Shown: positions 50,024 through 59,484, counted from the stretch's first letter. The stretch is 64,000 bases of DNA from Variovorax sp. MHTC-1 (GCF_003984645.1 NZ_RWKI01000002.1:124001-188000); one strand, 5' to 3'. Program-made: numbers and translations. Notes: generated from the sequence alone by a model not told the origin.

Positions 50024-50941
50024 TCAGATAGGAGCAGCGCCGCCACTGCTCGACCACGGGCTTCCCTCGGGCAGCACGCGCAGCATGCCTTCCTGCGCGG
50101 TCGAGGCCACCAGCCGCCCGTCGCGCGTGAACAGGCTGCCGCGGCACAGGCCGCGGGCGCCGCCGGCACTGGGCGAATCGACGGCATAGAGCAGCCAGTC
50201 GTCCATGCGGAAATCGCGGTGGAACCACATCGCATGGTCGAGGCTGGCCGGGCGCACCCGGCCGCTCATGAAGCTCAGCCCGTGCGGCAGCATGGCGGCA
50301 CGCAGCAGGCCGTGGTCGGAGGCGTAGGCCAGCAGCGCGCGGTGCACGATCGGGTCGTCGGGCAGCGGCGCGATCGCGCGCAGCCAGAGCGCGCTTTCCG
50401 AAGGGCGAGGCGCCGGCGTGAGCAGGTCGTCGGGATCGGCGCGGCGGTATTCGATGCCGTGCGCTTGCAGCGCCTTGGCGCGCCAGCGCTCGGGCAGGCG
50501 ATCGCCGAGGGCGTGGCGCTGGTCCAGTTCGCTCGGCAAACCCTCAGGGCCAGGCGCCGCGGGCATCGCGAGCTGGTGCTCGATGCCCTGCTCCACCGTC
50601 TGGAAGGAGGCCGACATCTCGAAGATGATGCGCTCGCGCTGGCGCGCCACCACGTGCCGCGTGGTGAAACTGCGACCGTCGCGCACGCGGTCGACCGCGT
50701 ACTCGATCGGTGCGTGCTCGCCCGGCAGCAGGAAGTAGGCATGCATCGAGTGCACCGGCCGGTCGGCGGCGACCGTGCGGCTTGCCGCGACCAGCGCCTG
50801 GCCGAGCACCTGGCCGCCGAACACGGCCGGGGTGCCGATGTCCTCGCTCTGGGCCCTGAAGCGGTCATCGCCCAGGGCTTCGAGGTGCATGAGTTCAATG
50901 AGCTGGTTGACGAGGCGGGCAGCGGTGGCGGAATCGGTCAT
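50024..50941 (-). CDS. tesB: acyl-CoA thioesterase II
   Basis: A 305-residue double-hotdog thioesterase. Family blocks are TPAVFGGQVLGQALVAASRT, HSMHAYFLLPGEHAPIEYAV and RDGRSFTTRHVVARQ, with the second domain ASLDHAMWFHRDFRMDDWLL and VASTAQEGMLR, giving the Asp and Gln catalytic residues. It hydrolyses medium- and long-chain acyl-CoAs. It ends 15 bp from the convergent regulator gene. The ATG at 50941 (MTDSATAARL) is chosen since no domain extends upstream. Confidence 0.93.
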   Translation of the reverse strand: MTDSATAARLVNQLIELMHLEALGDDRFRAQSEDIGTPAVFGGQVLGQALVAASRTVAADRPVHSMHAYFLLPGEHAPIEYAVDRVRDGRSFTTRHVVARQRERIIFEMSASFQTVEQGIEHQLAMPAAPGPEGLPSELDQRHALGDRLPERWRAKALQAHGIEYRRADPDDLLTPAPRPSESALWLRAIAPLPDDPIVHRALLAYASDHGLLRAAMLPHGLSFMSGRVRPASLDHAMWFHRDFRMDDWLLYAVDSPSAGGARGLCRGSLFTRDGRLVASTAQEGMLRVLPEGSPWSSSGGAAPI

Positions 50942-50995
50942 CCGATGACGATAGCAAACACCTCGCCACTGCGCTGTCGCGCACGGCGCGCCCAT

Positions 50996-51095
50996 TCGGG
51001 AGACGCCGCGGAACCGGCTTTGCCGGGCCGCTGGCGCCGCACCCTGCAAGGGGGTTGGCGGCTACGCGAAGCGAGCAAGCCTGGGGGTGGGCTTA
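50996..51095 (-). repeat. 3'-end dispersed repeat, copy D
   Basis: On the minus strand it begins at the FAD enzyme's stop codon (TAA) and continues GCCCACCCCCAGGCTTGC, CGCTTCGCGTAGC and AACCCCCTTGCAGGGTGC, then CCCGGCAAAGCCGG and CCGCGGCGT. Two hairpins match those in copies A and C but the sequence is more diverged. Confidence 0.75.
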
Positions 51096-52442
51096 GCTTC
51101 GGTCGAGGTCGACGCCGTCGGCGATCAGCTTCTCCTGCAGTGCCGGCACGTCGACAGCGGCGAAGCTGCCGCTGCCCAGCGCAGCCGCAGCGGTCCCCGC
51201 GGCCTGCCCCATCACGAAGCAGCCGCCGCTGGCCCGCGCGGCCGACTGGCCCTCGTGCGTCATCGAGGCGCAGCGCCCGGCCACCAGCAGGTTGTCGACG
51301 CCGCGCGGCACCAGCATGCGCCAGGGCAGCTGGTTGTAGGTGCGCCTTTCGTCGCGCGGAAAGGCCCATTCGATCTTGCCGGCGGCATGCATCTCCATCG
51401 GCCAGGCGTTGATGCCGACGCTGTCCTCGAAGCGCGCCGATGAGAGGATGTCTTCGCCGGCCAGCGCATAGAGCCCCTCGATGCGCCGCGTCTCGCGGAT
51501 GCCGACCTGCGGCGCGATCTCGACGATGGCCGATTGCTCGAAGCCCGGCACTTCGGCCTTCAGGAAGCGGAAGTACTCGCCGATCTGGCGCCGGCCCTCG
51601 ACCTCGCCGTCGCTGAGCTCGCGCGCATCCACGCCGTTCATCGCGTCGCCCCTGGCATTGCGGATCTGCGTCACGTTGGCGCGCCATTCGCGCGGATCGA
51701 TCTGCGGCCGCAGGATCGCGCCTTCGCGCGGGAAGCGGTAGGCCTCGGGGTCGCGCTCGCGCGCCTTGGCCATCAGATCGTTGATGGCCTTGAACTCGCC
51801 CACCGCGGCCAGCGCGCGCGGCGCATCCACATGGCCGACGCGGAACATGGTGGACGGAAAGAGTCCGCTGCCATGGCCGTCGCCGACCTCGAAGGGCACG
51901 CCAGCGAAGACCGCGACGTCGGCATCGCCGCTGCCGTCGACGAAAGCATTGGCGCGGATCGCCTGCCGGCCCGACTTGGTCTCGACCACCAGCGCCGCGA
52001 TGCGCGGGCCCTCCATCACCACGGCCGCGGCCCAGGCGTGGAACAGCAACTCGACACCGGCATCGAGCAGCAGCTGGTCGGCCGCGCACTTGTAGATCGA
52101 GGTGTCGTAGGAGCGCACGCGGATGCGGCCCTGCATGCCGTCCTGCGGCTTGTTGAGGCCGCCCATTGCATCGATGCGCGCGAGCAGCTCGTCGGCCACG
52201 CCGTGCACCAGCTGCGTCATCTCGCCCCCGCGCTTGCCGTAGAGGCCCGCGAAATTGGTCACGCCGCCAGCGGTGCCCATGCCGCCAAGGAAGCCGTAGC
52301 GTTCCACCAGCAGCGTGCGCGCGCCATGGCGCGCGGCGCTCACGCTGGCCGCGATGCCGGCCGGGCCGCCGCCGACCACGACGACGTCGTACTCGCCGAA
52401 GACCGGCAGATCACGCGCCGGTTCGCGAAGGATCGAATTCAT
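51093..52442 (-). CDS. FAD-dependent oxidoreductase (FAD_oxidored family)
   Basis: A 449-residue flavoprotein. The dinucleotide-binding motif is VVVVGGGPAGIAASVSAARH. The pattern RYGFLGGMGTAGGVTNFAGL and later AGRCASMTHEGQSAARASGG with GCFVMGQAAGTAAA fit the FAD-dependent oxidoreductase family found next to catabolic or transport genes. The reaction is not known. It could belong to the aromatic/BUG cluster downstream on the same strand, from which it is separated by repeat copy C. Confidence 0.85.
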   Translation of the reverse strand: MNSILREPARDLPVFGEYDVVVVGGGPAGIAASVSAARHGARTLLVERYGFLGGMGTAGGVTNFAGLYGKRGGEMTQLVHGVADELLARIDAMGGLNKPQDGMQGRIRVRSYDTSIYKCAADQLLLDAGVELLFHAWAAAVVMEGPRIAALVVETKSGRQAIRANAFVDGSGDADVAVFAGVPFEVGDGHGSGLFPSTMFRVGHVDAPRALAAVGEFKAINDLMAKARERDPEAYRFPREGAILRPQIDPREWRANVTQIRNARGDAMNGVDARELSDGEVEGRRQIGEYFRFLKAEVPGFEQSAIVEIAPQVGIRETRRIEGLYALAGEDILSSARFEDSVGINAWPMEMHAAGKIEWAFPRDERRTYNQLPWRMLVPRGVDNLLVAGRCASMTHEGQSAARASGGCFVMGQAAGTAAAALGSGSFAAVDVPALQEKLIADGVDLDRS

Positions 52443-52463
52443 TCAGTTTCCTTGCTTGCCTGT

Positions 52464-52564
52464 TCGGGGAACACCGCGGAACCGGCTTTGCCGGGCCGCT
52501 GGTGTTGCCCCCGGCGAGGGGGTTGGCGCACGACACGAAGTGCGCGAAGCCTGGGGGAGAGCTA
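52464..52564 (-). repeat. 3'-end dispersed repeat, copy C (best copy)
   Basis: On the minus strand it starts with the BUG gene's stop codon TAG, then CTCTCCCCCAGGCTTCGCGC, CACTTCGTGTCG, AACCCCCTCGCCGGGGG, CAACACCAGCGG, CCCGGCAAAGCCGG and TTCCGCGGTGTT. It is nearly identical to copy A. The last modules fold as AACACC/GGTGTT, GCGG/CCGC and CCGGC/GCCGG. Confidence 0.85.
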
Positions 52565-53524
52565 TTGCAGCTTGATGTTGTTGGTCGAGATGATCTTGGT
52601 CATGATGGCCGCCTCTTCCTTCACGCGCGTGCGCATGCCGTCGGGCGAGGTGCCGACCGCCTGCCAGCCCTGCTCGAACAGCTTGCGCCGCACTTCGGGC
52701 GTCTTCATGACGATGGCGAGCTCGCGCGAAATGCGCTCCTGCGCGTCCTTGGAAAGGTTGGCCGGGCCGAGCAGCGCGGTCCAGACCTCGAGGTTGAAGT
52801 CCTTCACGCCGATGTCGGCCAGCGGCGAAAGCTCGGGCACGAGGGTGCTGCGCCCGCTCGTGATGCCGATGGCCTTCACCTTGCCGGCCTTGACCTGCGG
52901 CATCGCGATACCGGGCGGGATCAGAGCCATCTGGATCTGATTGCCGATCAGATCGGTCATGACCTGCGGATTGCCCTGGTAGGGCACATGCACCGCCTTC
53001 AGGCCCGGCACGCGGCCCTTGAGCAGCTCCATGCCCAGGTGGCCCACCGAGCCGACGCCCACCGAACCGTAGCTCCACTTGTCCTCGCTCTTGCGCGCCG
53101 CCTCGACGAAGGCGGCGCCGCTGGGCAGGCTGTTCTGCGCCACCAGCACCAACGGCGCGGTGGTGAGCAGCGAGAGGTAGGTGAAGTCCTTGGCCGGGTC
53201 GTAGGGCAGCCTTGAATAGAGCATCTTCGACGAGGTCAGGTTGCCGTTGATGACCACGCCAAGCGTGTGATCGTCGGTCGCCTTGGCCACTTGGTCGGCC
53301 GCGAGGTTGCCCGAGGCGCCCGGCTTGTTGTCGACCACCACCGGCTGGCCCAGCGCCTTGGCCAGCGGTTCGGCGATGGTGCGCGCCGCGATATCCGGGG
53401 TCGAGCCACCGGGGAAGCCGACGACGAGGCGGATCGGCTTGGTGGGCCAGGCGCCGTTCTGCGCCGCGGCGGCCAGCGGCAGTGCGCAGGCGGCGATCAA
53501 GAGGGCTCTTTTGGATAGGTGCAT
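52562..53524 (-). CDS. BUG-family (TctC-like) substrate-binding protein 1
   Basis: A 320-residue periplasmic solute-binding protein with a Sec signal (RALLIACALPLAAAA-like, cleaved near AAAQ). The BUG fold begins WPTKPIRLVVGFPGGSTPDI, then QPVVVDNKPGASGNLAADQV and YGSVGVGSVGHLGMELLKG. BUG proteins deliver carboxylates to tripartite tricarboxylate transporters, whose TctA/TctB parts are not in the window. It lies 60 bp after the second BUG gene, in the same direction as the aromatic genes. Confidence 0.9.
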   Translation of the reverse strand: MHLSKRALLIAACALPLAAAAQNGAWPTKPIRLVVGFPGGSTPDIAARTIAEPLAKALGQPVVVDNKPGASGNLAADQVAKATDDHTLGVVINGNLTSSKMLYSRLPYDPAKDFTYLSLLTTAPLVLVAQNSLPSGAAFVEAARKSEDKWSYGSVGVGSVGHLGMELLKGRVPGLKAVHVPYQGNPQVMTDLIGNQIQMALIPPGIAMPQVKAGKVKAIGITSGRSTLVPELSPLADIGVKDFNLEVWTALLGPANLSKDAQERISRELAIVMKTPEVRRKLFEQGWQAVGTSPDGMRTRVKEEAAIMTKIISTNNIKLQ

Positions 53525-53584
53525 GGAAGTAATGAGAAGCGAGAAAGGAAGAACAGAAGGATAAGGTCGACCTGTGAGCAAGCG

Positions 53585-54547
53585 TTACTCGAGGCTGATG
53601 TTCCCGCGCCGCACCAGCTCGCCATAGACCTTCGATTTGGCCTCGGCCTGCCGCTGGATCTCTTCCGGCGACCAGGCCAGCGGCTCGAAGGCGAAGGTGT
53701 CGAAGCGCGCGCGGATCTCGGGGTCGGCGATGACCTTGGCAACATCGGCATTGATCTTCGCCTTGACCGCCGGCGATACGCCCTTGGGCGTGAGCAGCGA
53801 GACGAATGAGCTCACCTCCAGGGTGGCCGGCCCGCCGGCTTCGGCCATGGTGGGCACATCGGGCATCTGCGGAATGCGCTTCGGCGCCGCGATCGCGATG
53901 TAGCGCAGTTTGCCGGCCTTGTAGATGCCCTGGCTCGACGGGATGCTGGCGTAGGCCCACGGCACCTCGCCCGATCCCACGTTGGCGTAGAGCTGCGAGA
54001 CCTCGCGGTAGGGCACGTGCTGCATCTGCACGCCCGTCAGCGCCTCGAGCTGCTGCGCGCCCAGGTGGCCGGGACTGCCGACGCCCCACGAGCCGTAGCT
54101 GACGGGGCCGGCCTTGGCGGCGGCGACCAGGTCCGTCATGTTCTTCCACTTCGAATCGGTCGGCACCGCGACGAAGAAGGGCGTGCGAAACAGCGAGGCC
54201 ACCGGATCGAAGTGCTGCAGCGTCACGAAGTTGCGCGACTTGTACAGGTGCGGCAGCGCCGCGATGTGCTCGCTGTCGAGCTGCAGCAGCGTGTAGCCGT
54301 CCGGGGCGGCACGCCGGGCCTGATCGATCGCGATGAAGCCGCCGCCGCCGGGCTTGTTGTCGACCACCACGCGCTGGTTCCAGAGCCGCCCCAGCTTGTC
54401 GGAGATCAGGCGCAGCACCGCATCGGGTCCGCTGCCGGCGGCGAAGGGCGTGATCAGCGTGACCGGCTTGCTCGGGTAGTCAGCGGCCGATTGCGCCGCG
54501 GCGCCGAAGCTGAACAGGGCGGCGATCAGCGGGATGAGGGGTTTCAT
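53585..54547 (-). CDS. BUG-family (TctC-like) substrate-binding protein 2
   Basis: A 320-residue periplasmic receptor with signal MKPLIPLIAALFSFGAAAQS. The BUG pattern YPSKPVTLITPFAAGSGPDA, NQRVVVDNKPGGGGFIAIDQ and VSYGSWGVGSPGHLGAQQLE is complete. Its ATG overlaps the monooxygenase stop (ATGA), so it is coupled to 3-hydroxybenzoate 6-hydroxylase. A role in presenting 3-hydroxybenzoate or a related aromatic acid is an inference. Confidence 0.92.
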   Translation of the reverse strand: MKPLIPLIAALFSFGAAAQSAADYPSKPVTLITPFAAGSGPDAVLRLISDKLGRLWNQRVVVDNKPGGGGFIAIDQARRAAPDGYTLLQLDSEHIAALPHLYKSRNFVTLQHFDPVASLFRTPFFVAVPTDSKWKNMTDLVAAAKAGPVSYGSWGVGSPGHLGAQQLEALTGVQMQHVPYREVSQLYANVGSGEVPWAYASIPSSQGIYKAGKLRYIAIAAPKRIPQMPDVPTMAEAGGPATLEVSSFVSLLTPKGVSPAVKAKINADVAKVIADPEIRARFDTFAFEPLAWSPEEIQRQAEAKSKVYGELVRRGNISLE

Positions 54548-55797
54548 GCAGTTTGTCTCCGTGCGGTGTCGTTGAAATAAGTTGGGGTACGCGGCGCGTC
54601 GGCCAAGCACTGAGCCGGGTCCCACGCGTAAAGCCATTCGACCGCATCGTAGAAGCGCTCCGGCGTGCGGCCGACCCAGAGGGAATTGCGCACCAGCCGC
54701 TCGACGCCCTTGGCATGGTAGAGCCGGCCCATCTCGCGCACCGACAGCACGACGCGCGCGGTGCGCGCCACGCGCGCCGACGCATAGAGCTGGAAGGCGG
54801 CGGGCAGATCGAACTCGCAGGCCTCGATCGCCGCGCCCAGCGTCACCGCGTCCTCGAGCGCCATGCAGGCGCCCTGCGCGAGGTACTGCATCATCGGATG
54901 GGCCGCATCGCCCAGCAGCGTGGCCGGGCCTTCGCTCCAGTTCGCGACCGGATCGCGGTCGGCGGTGCTCCAGCGGCGCCACGAGGTGGGCCGGTCCAGC
55001 AGCTGGCGCGGGCGCGCATGCACGCCTTCGAAGTAGGACAGCACTTCCTTCTTGCTGCCTTCGGTCACGCCCCACTCTTCCTGCTCGCGGCTGTGGAAGG
55101 TCACGACCAGGTTGTATTGCTCGCCATGGCGCAGCGGGTAGTGCACAAGGTGGCAGTTGGGGCCGGCCCAGACCACCGGCGCGTTCCAGCGCAGGTCTTC
55201 GGGCATGTCGGCGGCCGGCACCACGGCGCGGTAGACCACGTGGCCCGAGACGCGCGGCGCATCGCCGATGAGCTTGGCGCGCACCACCGACTTGACGCCG
55301 TCGCAGCCGACGATCGCATCGGCCCGGAAGCGCCGGCCGTCGCGCGTGACCGCCGTCACGCCGCTGCTGCCGATATCGAGATGCTCGACCTGCGCCGAGG
55401 TGTGGAAGCGGATCAGCGGATGCTCCTTGACCGCCTCGTGGATCGCACCGTGCAGGTCGGCGCGGTGGCTCACCGCATACGGATTGCGAAAGCGTGCGCG
55501 GAAGGCCTCGCCCACCGGCACCGAGGCCACTTCGCTGCAATCGACCGCATCCATCATCACCAGCCGGTCGGTGAAGACCGATCCGCGCCGCACCGCCTCG
55601 CCAACGCCCAGCGCATCGAGCGCAGCGAAGGCATTGGGTCCCAGCTGCAGGCCGGCGCCGATCTCGCCGATGGCGCCGCTCTGCTCCAGCAGGTCGATGG
55701 AGATGCCTAGCCGCGCCAGGGCCAGCGCCGCCGCCATGCCGCCGATGCCGCCGCCGACCAGCAGCACGGAGGGCTTGTCTTGTCGTGGGGTGCCCAT
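54544..55797 (-). CDS. 3-hydroxybenzoate 6-monooxygenase (gentisate-forming)
   Basis: A 417-residue class A flavoprotein monooxygenase. FAD loop VLLVGGGIGGMAAALALARL, then GEIGAGLQLGPNAFAALDAL, the GD motif region GPATLLGDAAHPMMQYLAQG and the typical end GRTPERFYDAVEWLYAWDPA. The set resembles MhbM/NagX-type 3-hydroxybenzoate 6-hydroxylases more than salicylate 1-hydroxylases. The next two genes on the same strand finish gentisate cleavage, supporting the call. Salicylate- or other hydroxybenzoate-specific relatives remain possible. Confidence 0.8.
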   Translation of the reverse strand: MGTPRQDKPSVLLVGGGIGGMAAALALARLGISIDLLEQSGAIGEIGAGLQLGPNAFAALDALGVGEAVRRGSVFTDRLVMMDAVDCSEVASVPVGEAFRARFRNPYAVSHRADLHGAIHEAVKEHPLIRFHTSAQVEHLDIGSSGVTAVTRDGRRFRADAIVGCDGVKSVVRAKLIGDAPRVSGHVVYRAVVPAADMPEDLRWNAPVVWAGPNCHLVHYPLRHGEQYNLVVTFHSREQEEWGVTEGSKKEVLSYFEGVHARPRQLLDRPTSWRRWSTADRDPVANWSEGPATLLGDAAHPMMQYLAQGACMALEDAVTLGAAIEACEFDLPAAFQLYASARVARTARVVLSVREMGRLYHAKGVERLVRNSLWVGRTPERFYDAVEWLYAWDPAQCLADAPRTPTYFNDTARRQTA

Positions 55798-55825
55798 GAT
55801 GTCTTGTCTCCCTGTTGTGCCGGAC

Positions 55826-56530
55826 TCAGTCGATGCGAACCGCAATCGGCTCGAGGCCATCGATGCGCACTTGCATCGTCTGCCCGCGCTGCACCGCGCC
55901 CACGCCTTCCGGTGTGCCGGTGAAGATCAGGTCGCCCGGTTGGAGCGCGAACAAGGTCGAGAGGTTCGCGATGACTTCGTTCACCGACCAGATCAGGTTG
56001 CGGATGTCGCTCTTCTGGCGCGTCTCGCCGTTCACTTCGAGCGTGATCGCGCCGGCCGTGATCTCGCCGGCTTCCTCGCGACGGCGCACCACGCCGACCG
56101 GCGCCGAGAAGTCGAAGGCCTTGCCGATTTCCCAGGGCCGGCCCTGCTCGCGCATCTTCATCTGCAGGTCGCGGCGCGTCATGTCGAGACCGACCGCATA
56201 GCCGTAGATGTGCGCAGCCGCGTCCTCGACCGCGATGTCGCGGCCGCCCTCGCCGATCAGCACCACGAGCTCGGCTTCATAGTGGTAGTTGGCGGTCTGG
56301 CCCGGATAGGGAATGCCCACGGTCCGGCCCCCAGGCACCGGCACGATCGACGCGTCGTCGTTCGGCTTGCAGAAGAAGAAGGGCGGCTCGCGGTCGGGAT
56401 CGAAGCCCATCTCTCGCGCATGCGCTGCGTAGTTGCGGCCCACGCAGTAGACGCGTCGCACCGGGAACAGGTCGGTCGAGCCGGCGATGGGAAGGCCGAC
56501 GACGGCGGGGGGCGTGAGAACGAAGGACAT
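55826..56530 (-). CDS. fumarylpyruvate hydrolase (FAH family)
   Basis: A 234-residue FAH-superfamily hydrolase. Signature pieces are [59 protein letters not shown] (Glu ligands for Mg2+) and [19 protein letters not shown]. It matches NagK-type fumarylpyruvate hydrolases of the gentisate route, giving fumarate and pyruvate. It lies between the monooxygenase and gentisate dioxygenase genes. No maleylpyruvate isomerase gene is seen, so it might act on maleylpyruvate. Confidence 0.85.
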   Translation of the reverse strand: MSFVLTPPAVVGLPIAGSTDLFPVRRVYCVGRNYAAHAREMGFDPDREPPFFFCKPNDDASIVPVPGGRTVGIPYPGQTANYHYEAELVVLIGEGGRDIAVEDAAAHIYGYAVGLDMTRRDLQMKMREQGRPWEIGKAFDFSAPVGVVRRREEAGEITAGAITLEVNGETRQKSDIRNLIWSVNEVIANLSTLFALQPGDLIFTGTPEGVGAVQRGQTMQVRIDGLEPIAVRID

Positions 56531-56595
56531 GAAGGCTCCTGCCGCTGTGCGGCGCAGATGGATCGAGAAAAAGAAGGCTGCCGGGGCAGCGCGAG

Positions 56596-57666
56596 TCAGG
56601 CGTTGTCTAGAAAGGCTTCGCGCAGGACGCCCATCGCCTGTTGCACGGGGCGGTCGGAGAAACTGAACAGCACCACCTCGTCGGCGGCGGAAAAGCGCAG
56701 CGGCGCCCACGAGGGCACGACGAAGGTGTCGCGCGGACCAAAGTCGAAGCGCTGGCCGCCGATCTCGGCCGTGCCGCGGCCCTCCACCACACTGTAGACC
56801 GTGCCGTCGGTCGCACGGTGCGTCTTGCCGGCAAAACCCTCGGGCAGCAGCTGGAGGTGGGTTCCGATGGTCGGCATCGGCGAGCCGCCGGTCAGCGGGT
56901 TGATGTAGCGCAGCTTGTGGCCCAGCCAGGCATCGGGCGCTTCCTGCTTCTGCAACTGCGCCAGCGCCTCGCGGCTGCGCGCATAGGGGTAGTTGAAGAT
57001 CGGCGATGTGGGCGTGCTGTGGTCGTGGCGCACCGGCACCATGTTGTGGCCGAAGCGCGCCAGGCTGTGGCCCTCGGGCCGCGCGACATGCTGCACCTTG
57101 GCGTCGTCGTTCTCGGCGAAGCCGGCATCGAAGAAGCGCAGCATCGGAATGTCGAGCCCGTCGAGCCACACCACCGGCTCGGCCGCGCCTTCGATGCCCT
57201 CGTTGCCGTGGTCATGCCAGGCCCACGAAGGCGTGATGATGAAGTCCCCCGGGTACATGGTGGTGCGCTCGCCGCCCACCGTGGTGTAGGCGCCCTTGCC
57301 GTCGACGATGAAGCGCAGCGCCGACTGCACGTGCCGGTGCGACGGTGCGACCTCGCCCGGCATGATGAGCTGCAGGCCGGCATAGAGCGATTGCGTGATC
57401 GACGAGCGGCCCGGGATCGCGGGGTTCTCCAGCACCAGCACGCGGCGCACCGCCTCTTCGGCCGTGATCAGCGCGGCCGATTCCATTAGGAGCGGACGAA
57501 TCTCGCCGTAGCGCCAGAGCGCGGGCACGCATGGCGTCTGCGGTTCGCGCGGCACCAGCGCATGCAGCGATTCCCACAACGGCGTGAGGTGCAGCGGACG
57601 GATGCGCTCGTAGTAGGCGCGGCGCTCGGCGGCGTCGCGGCGCGCGGGCTGGGGGGCGGTGCTCAT
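56596..57666 (-). CDS. gentisate 1,2-dioxygenase
   Basis: A 356-residue double-cupin Fe(II) dioxygenase that opens the gentisate ring to maleylpyruvate. The first cupin has [20 protein letters not shown] and [18 protein letters not shown], giving the His ligands; the second has [20 protein letters not shown] and [20 protein letters not shown] lies two bases before ATG 57675 (too close) and 11 before ATG 57666; I take the latter. The gene is the first of the aromatic set and is divergent from the LysR gene. Confidence 0.92.
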   Translation of the reverse strand: MSTAPQPARRDAAERRAYYERIRPLHLTPLWESLHALVPREPQTPCVPALWRYGEIRPLLMESAALITAEEAVRRVLVLENPAIPGRSSITQSLYAGLQLIMPGEVAPSHRHVQSALRFIVDGKGAYTTVGGERTTMYPGDFIITPSWAWHDHGNEGIEGAAEPVVWLDGLDIPMLRFFDAGFAENDDAKVQHVARPEGHSLARFGHNMVPVRHDHSTPTSPIFNYPYARSREALAQLQKQEAPDAWLGHKLRYINPLTGGSPMPTIGTHLQLLPEGFAGKTHRATDGTVYSVVEGRGTAEIGGQRFDFGPRDTFVVPSWAPLRFSAADEVVLFSFSDRPVQQAMGVLREAFLDNA

Positions 57667-57791
57667 TTGCGGCATGTCTCCGGGGGAATGACCTCATTGT
57701 TCGCCCCCACCACTATTTGTTCAAGACGCACAGCCAATACCTGGAATCCGATTTTTCGATAATGGCCGCTGCATCCCACCCGAGGAATTCC

Positions 57792-58706
57792 ATGTCCAAG
57801 CTCGATCTCGAATGGCTCGCGGTCTTCGACGAGATCTACAAGACCGGCAGCGTCTCGAAGGCGGCCGAGCGCCTCGACATGGCGCAGGCCGCGGCCAGCA
57901 CCATGCTCAACAAGCTGCGCGCGCACTTCGACGACCGGCTGTTCGCGCGCACCGCGCAGGGCATGCAGCCCACGCCCTACGCGCAGCGCATGCTCCCCCA
58001 TGTGCGCGAGGCGCTCGCGCAGCTCGAGCAGGCGCGCGGCAGCCGCGCAAGCTTCGACCCTGCCGCGGCGCGGCGCACCTTCCGCATCTGCATGACCGAC
58101 ATCAGCGAGGTGGTTCTGCTGCCCGGCCTGCTCGACCACCTGCGCCGCACGGCGCCCGGCGTGCACATCGAGACCGAGATCATCTCGACCGCGAGCGGCC
58201 GGCGGCTGGAGGACGGCGAGGTCGATCTGGCAGTGGGCTTCATGCCGCAGCTCGACGCCGGCTTCTACCAGCAGACGCTCTTCATGCAGAACTTCGTCTG
58301 CCTCGCGGCGCAGAACCATCCACGCATCGGCGAGCTGCTCACGCGCAGGCGCTTCGAGGCCGAGGCGCATGCGGTGATCTCTTCCTCCGGCACCGGTCAC
58401 GCGATCGTCGACAAGACCATCGCCCGCCTGGGCCTCGCGCGCAACGTCGTGGTGCGGCTGTCGAGCTTTCTCAGCGTGGCACGCATCGTCGCCCACACCG
58501 AGCTGATCGTGATCGTGCCGCGCATCCTCGGCGAGGTGCTGGTCACGCAGGAGCCGGTGAAGCTGCTGGAGCTGCCTTTCGAGCTGCCGTCCTATGCCGT
58601 CAAGCAGCACTGGCACGAGCGCTTTCACGCCGATGCGGGCAGCGCCTGGCTTCGGCGCACGGTGGCCCAACTTTTCGGCACCCGAACCGGCCCGGCGCTT
58701 ACATAA
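57792..58706 (+). CDS. LysR-type regulator, likely of the gentisate genes
   Basis: A 304-residue LysR protein. The helix-turn-helix is in LEWLAVFDEIYKTGSVSKAA, AERLDMAQAAASTMLNKLRA and FDDRLFARTAQGMQPTPYA; the effector domain starts TFRICMTDISEVVLLPGLL. GAGGA is 7 bases before the ATG. It is transcribed divergently from the gentisate gene set across about 120 bp, the classical arrangement for a LysR activator of that operon. A -10-like GATAAT is at 57758-57763. The inducer is unknown. Confidence 0.9.
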   Translation: MSKLDLEWLAVFDEIYKTGSVSKAAERLDMAQAAASTMLNKLRAHFDDRLFARTAQGMQPTPYAQRMLPHVREALAQLEQARGSRASFDPAAARRTFRICMTDISEVVLLPGLLDHLRRTAPGVHIETEIISTASGRRLEDGEVDLAVGFMPQLDAGFYQQTLFMQNFVCLAAQNHPRIGELLTRRRFEAEAHAVISSSGTGHAIVDKTIARLGLARNVVVRLSSFLSVARIVAHTELIVIVPRILGEVLVTQEPVKLLELPFELPSYAVKQHWHERFHADAGSAWLRRTVAQLFGTRTGPALT

Positions 58707-58750
58707 TCGCCGCGGGCGCCCCACGAATTCAACTCCTCGCCCAGGCAATC

Positions 58751-59200
58751 ATGAGCTCGATCACCCTGCGCTTCCTGGCTGAACCCAGCACCGTCAATTT
58801 CGGCGGCAAGGTTCACGGCGGCACCGTCATGAAGTGGATCGACGAAGCCGGCTACGCCTGCGCGACCAGCTGGTCCAAACGCTACTGCGTGACGGTGTTC
58901 ATCGGCAGCATCCGCTTCCACCGGCCGATCATGATCGGCGACCTGGTCGAGGTCGAGGCGCGGCTCGCCTACACCGGCAGCAGCAGCATGAACATCTCGG
59001 TCGAGGTGCGCAGCGGCGACATGAAGGGCGGCGAGATGCAGAAGACCACCGAATGCCTGGTCGTCTTCGTCTCGGTCGATTCGCACGGCCGGCCGCTGCC
59101 GGTCGACACCTACACGCCGGAAACGCCGGGCGAGATGGCGCTCGCGGAGCGTGCACGCACACACCTCGAGGCTTCGCGCGCCGCTTCGGGCGGCGGCTAG
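58751..59200 (+). CDS. acyl-CoA thioesterase (YciA-like hotdog)
   Basis: A 149-residue hotdog-fold thioesterase. Core pieces are STVNFGGKVHGGTVMKWIDE, then IRFHRPIMIGDLVEVEARLA and SSSMNISVEVRSGDMKGGEM. The GG...KWIDE motif and the asparagine near the start are typical of YciA-type acyl-CoA thioesterases. The C-terminus ends ...RAASGGG. Its stop codon TAG is at the very start of the 171-bp palindromic element (the CTAG at 59197-59200), so the element may supply the stop. Confidence 0.85.
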   Translation: MSSITLRFLAEPSTVNFGGKVHGGTVMKWIDEAGYACATSWSKRYCVTVFIGSIRFHRPIMIGDLVEVEARLAYTGSSSMNISVEVRSGDMKGGEMQKTTECLVVFVSVDSHGRPLPVDTYTPETPGEMALAERARTHLEASRAASGGG

Positions 59201-59367
59201 GAGTCTGGGCGGCAGAGACCGTCGAAGCGAAACGCGCGCAAAACGAGGACAGCGTGGTGATGCCGGCAAACCCATAGCCGCGCTATGGGCGCAGACAGCA
59301 GCAGCGCCGCGATGGACCGTTTTCTCGCGTGTTGCAGCCGACGGGCTTCTGCCGCCCAGACTCCTAG
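59197..59367. mobile_element. 171-bp palindromic (MITE-like) element at the thioesterase stop
   Basis: The ends 59197-59216 and 59348-59367 are a perfect 20-bp inverted repeat, each bounded by CTAG. The centre is an exact hairpin CCCATAGC-CGC-GCTATGGG at 59271-59289, and the arms show further imperfect complementarity (CCGTCG...ACGCG...AAAACG on both sides). The element has no open reading frame of note. It resembles a miniature inverted-repeat element or a long structured 3' UTR. Whether it moves is unknown. Confidence 0.75.
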
Positions 59368-59484
59368 GGCAAGCGCTCCGGCTGCCCGCGCCGCAGAGGG
59401 CGCTCCCTGGCTACACTGCGGCGTGCCGAGGCACGCCGCTTTCGTCTAAGGCACTTTTTTTCCTCACTCCGACAGGGGCAAGAG

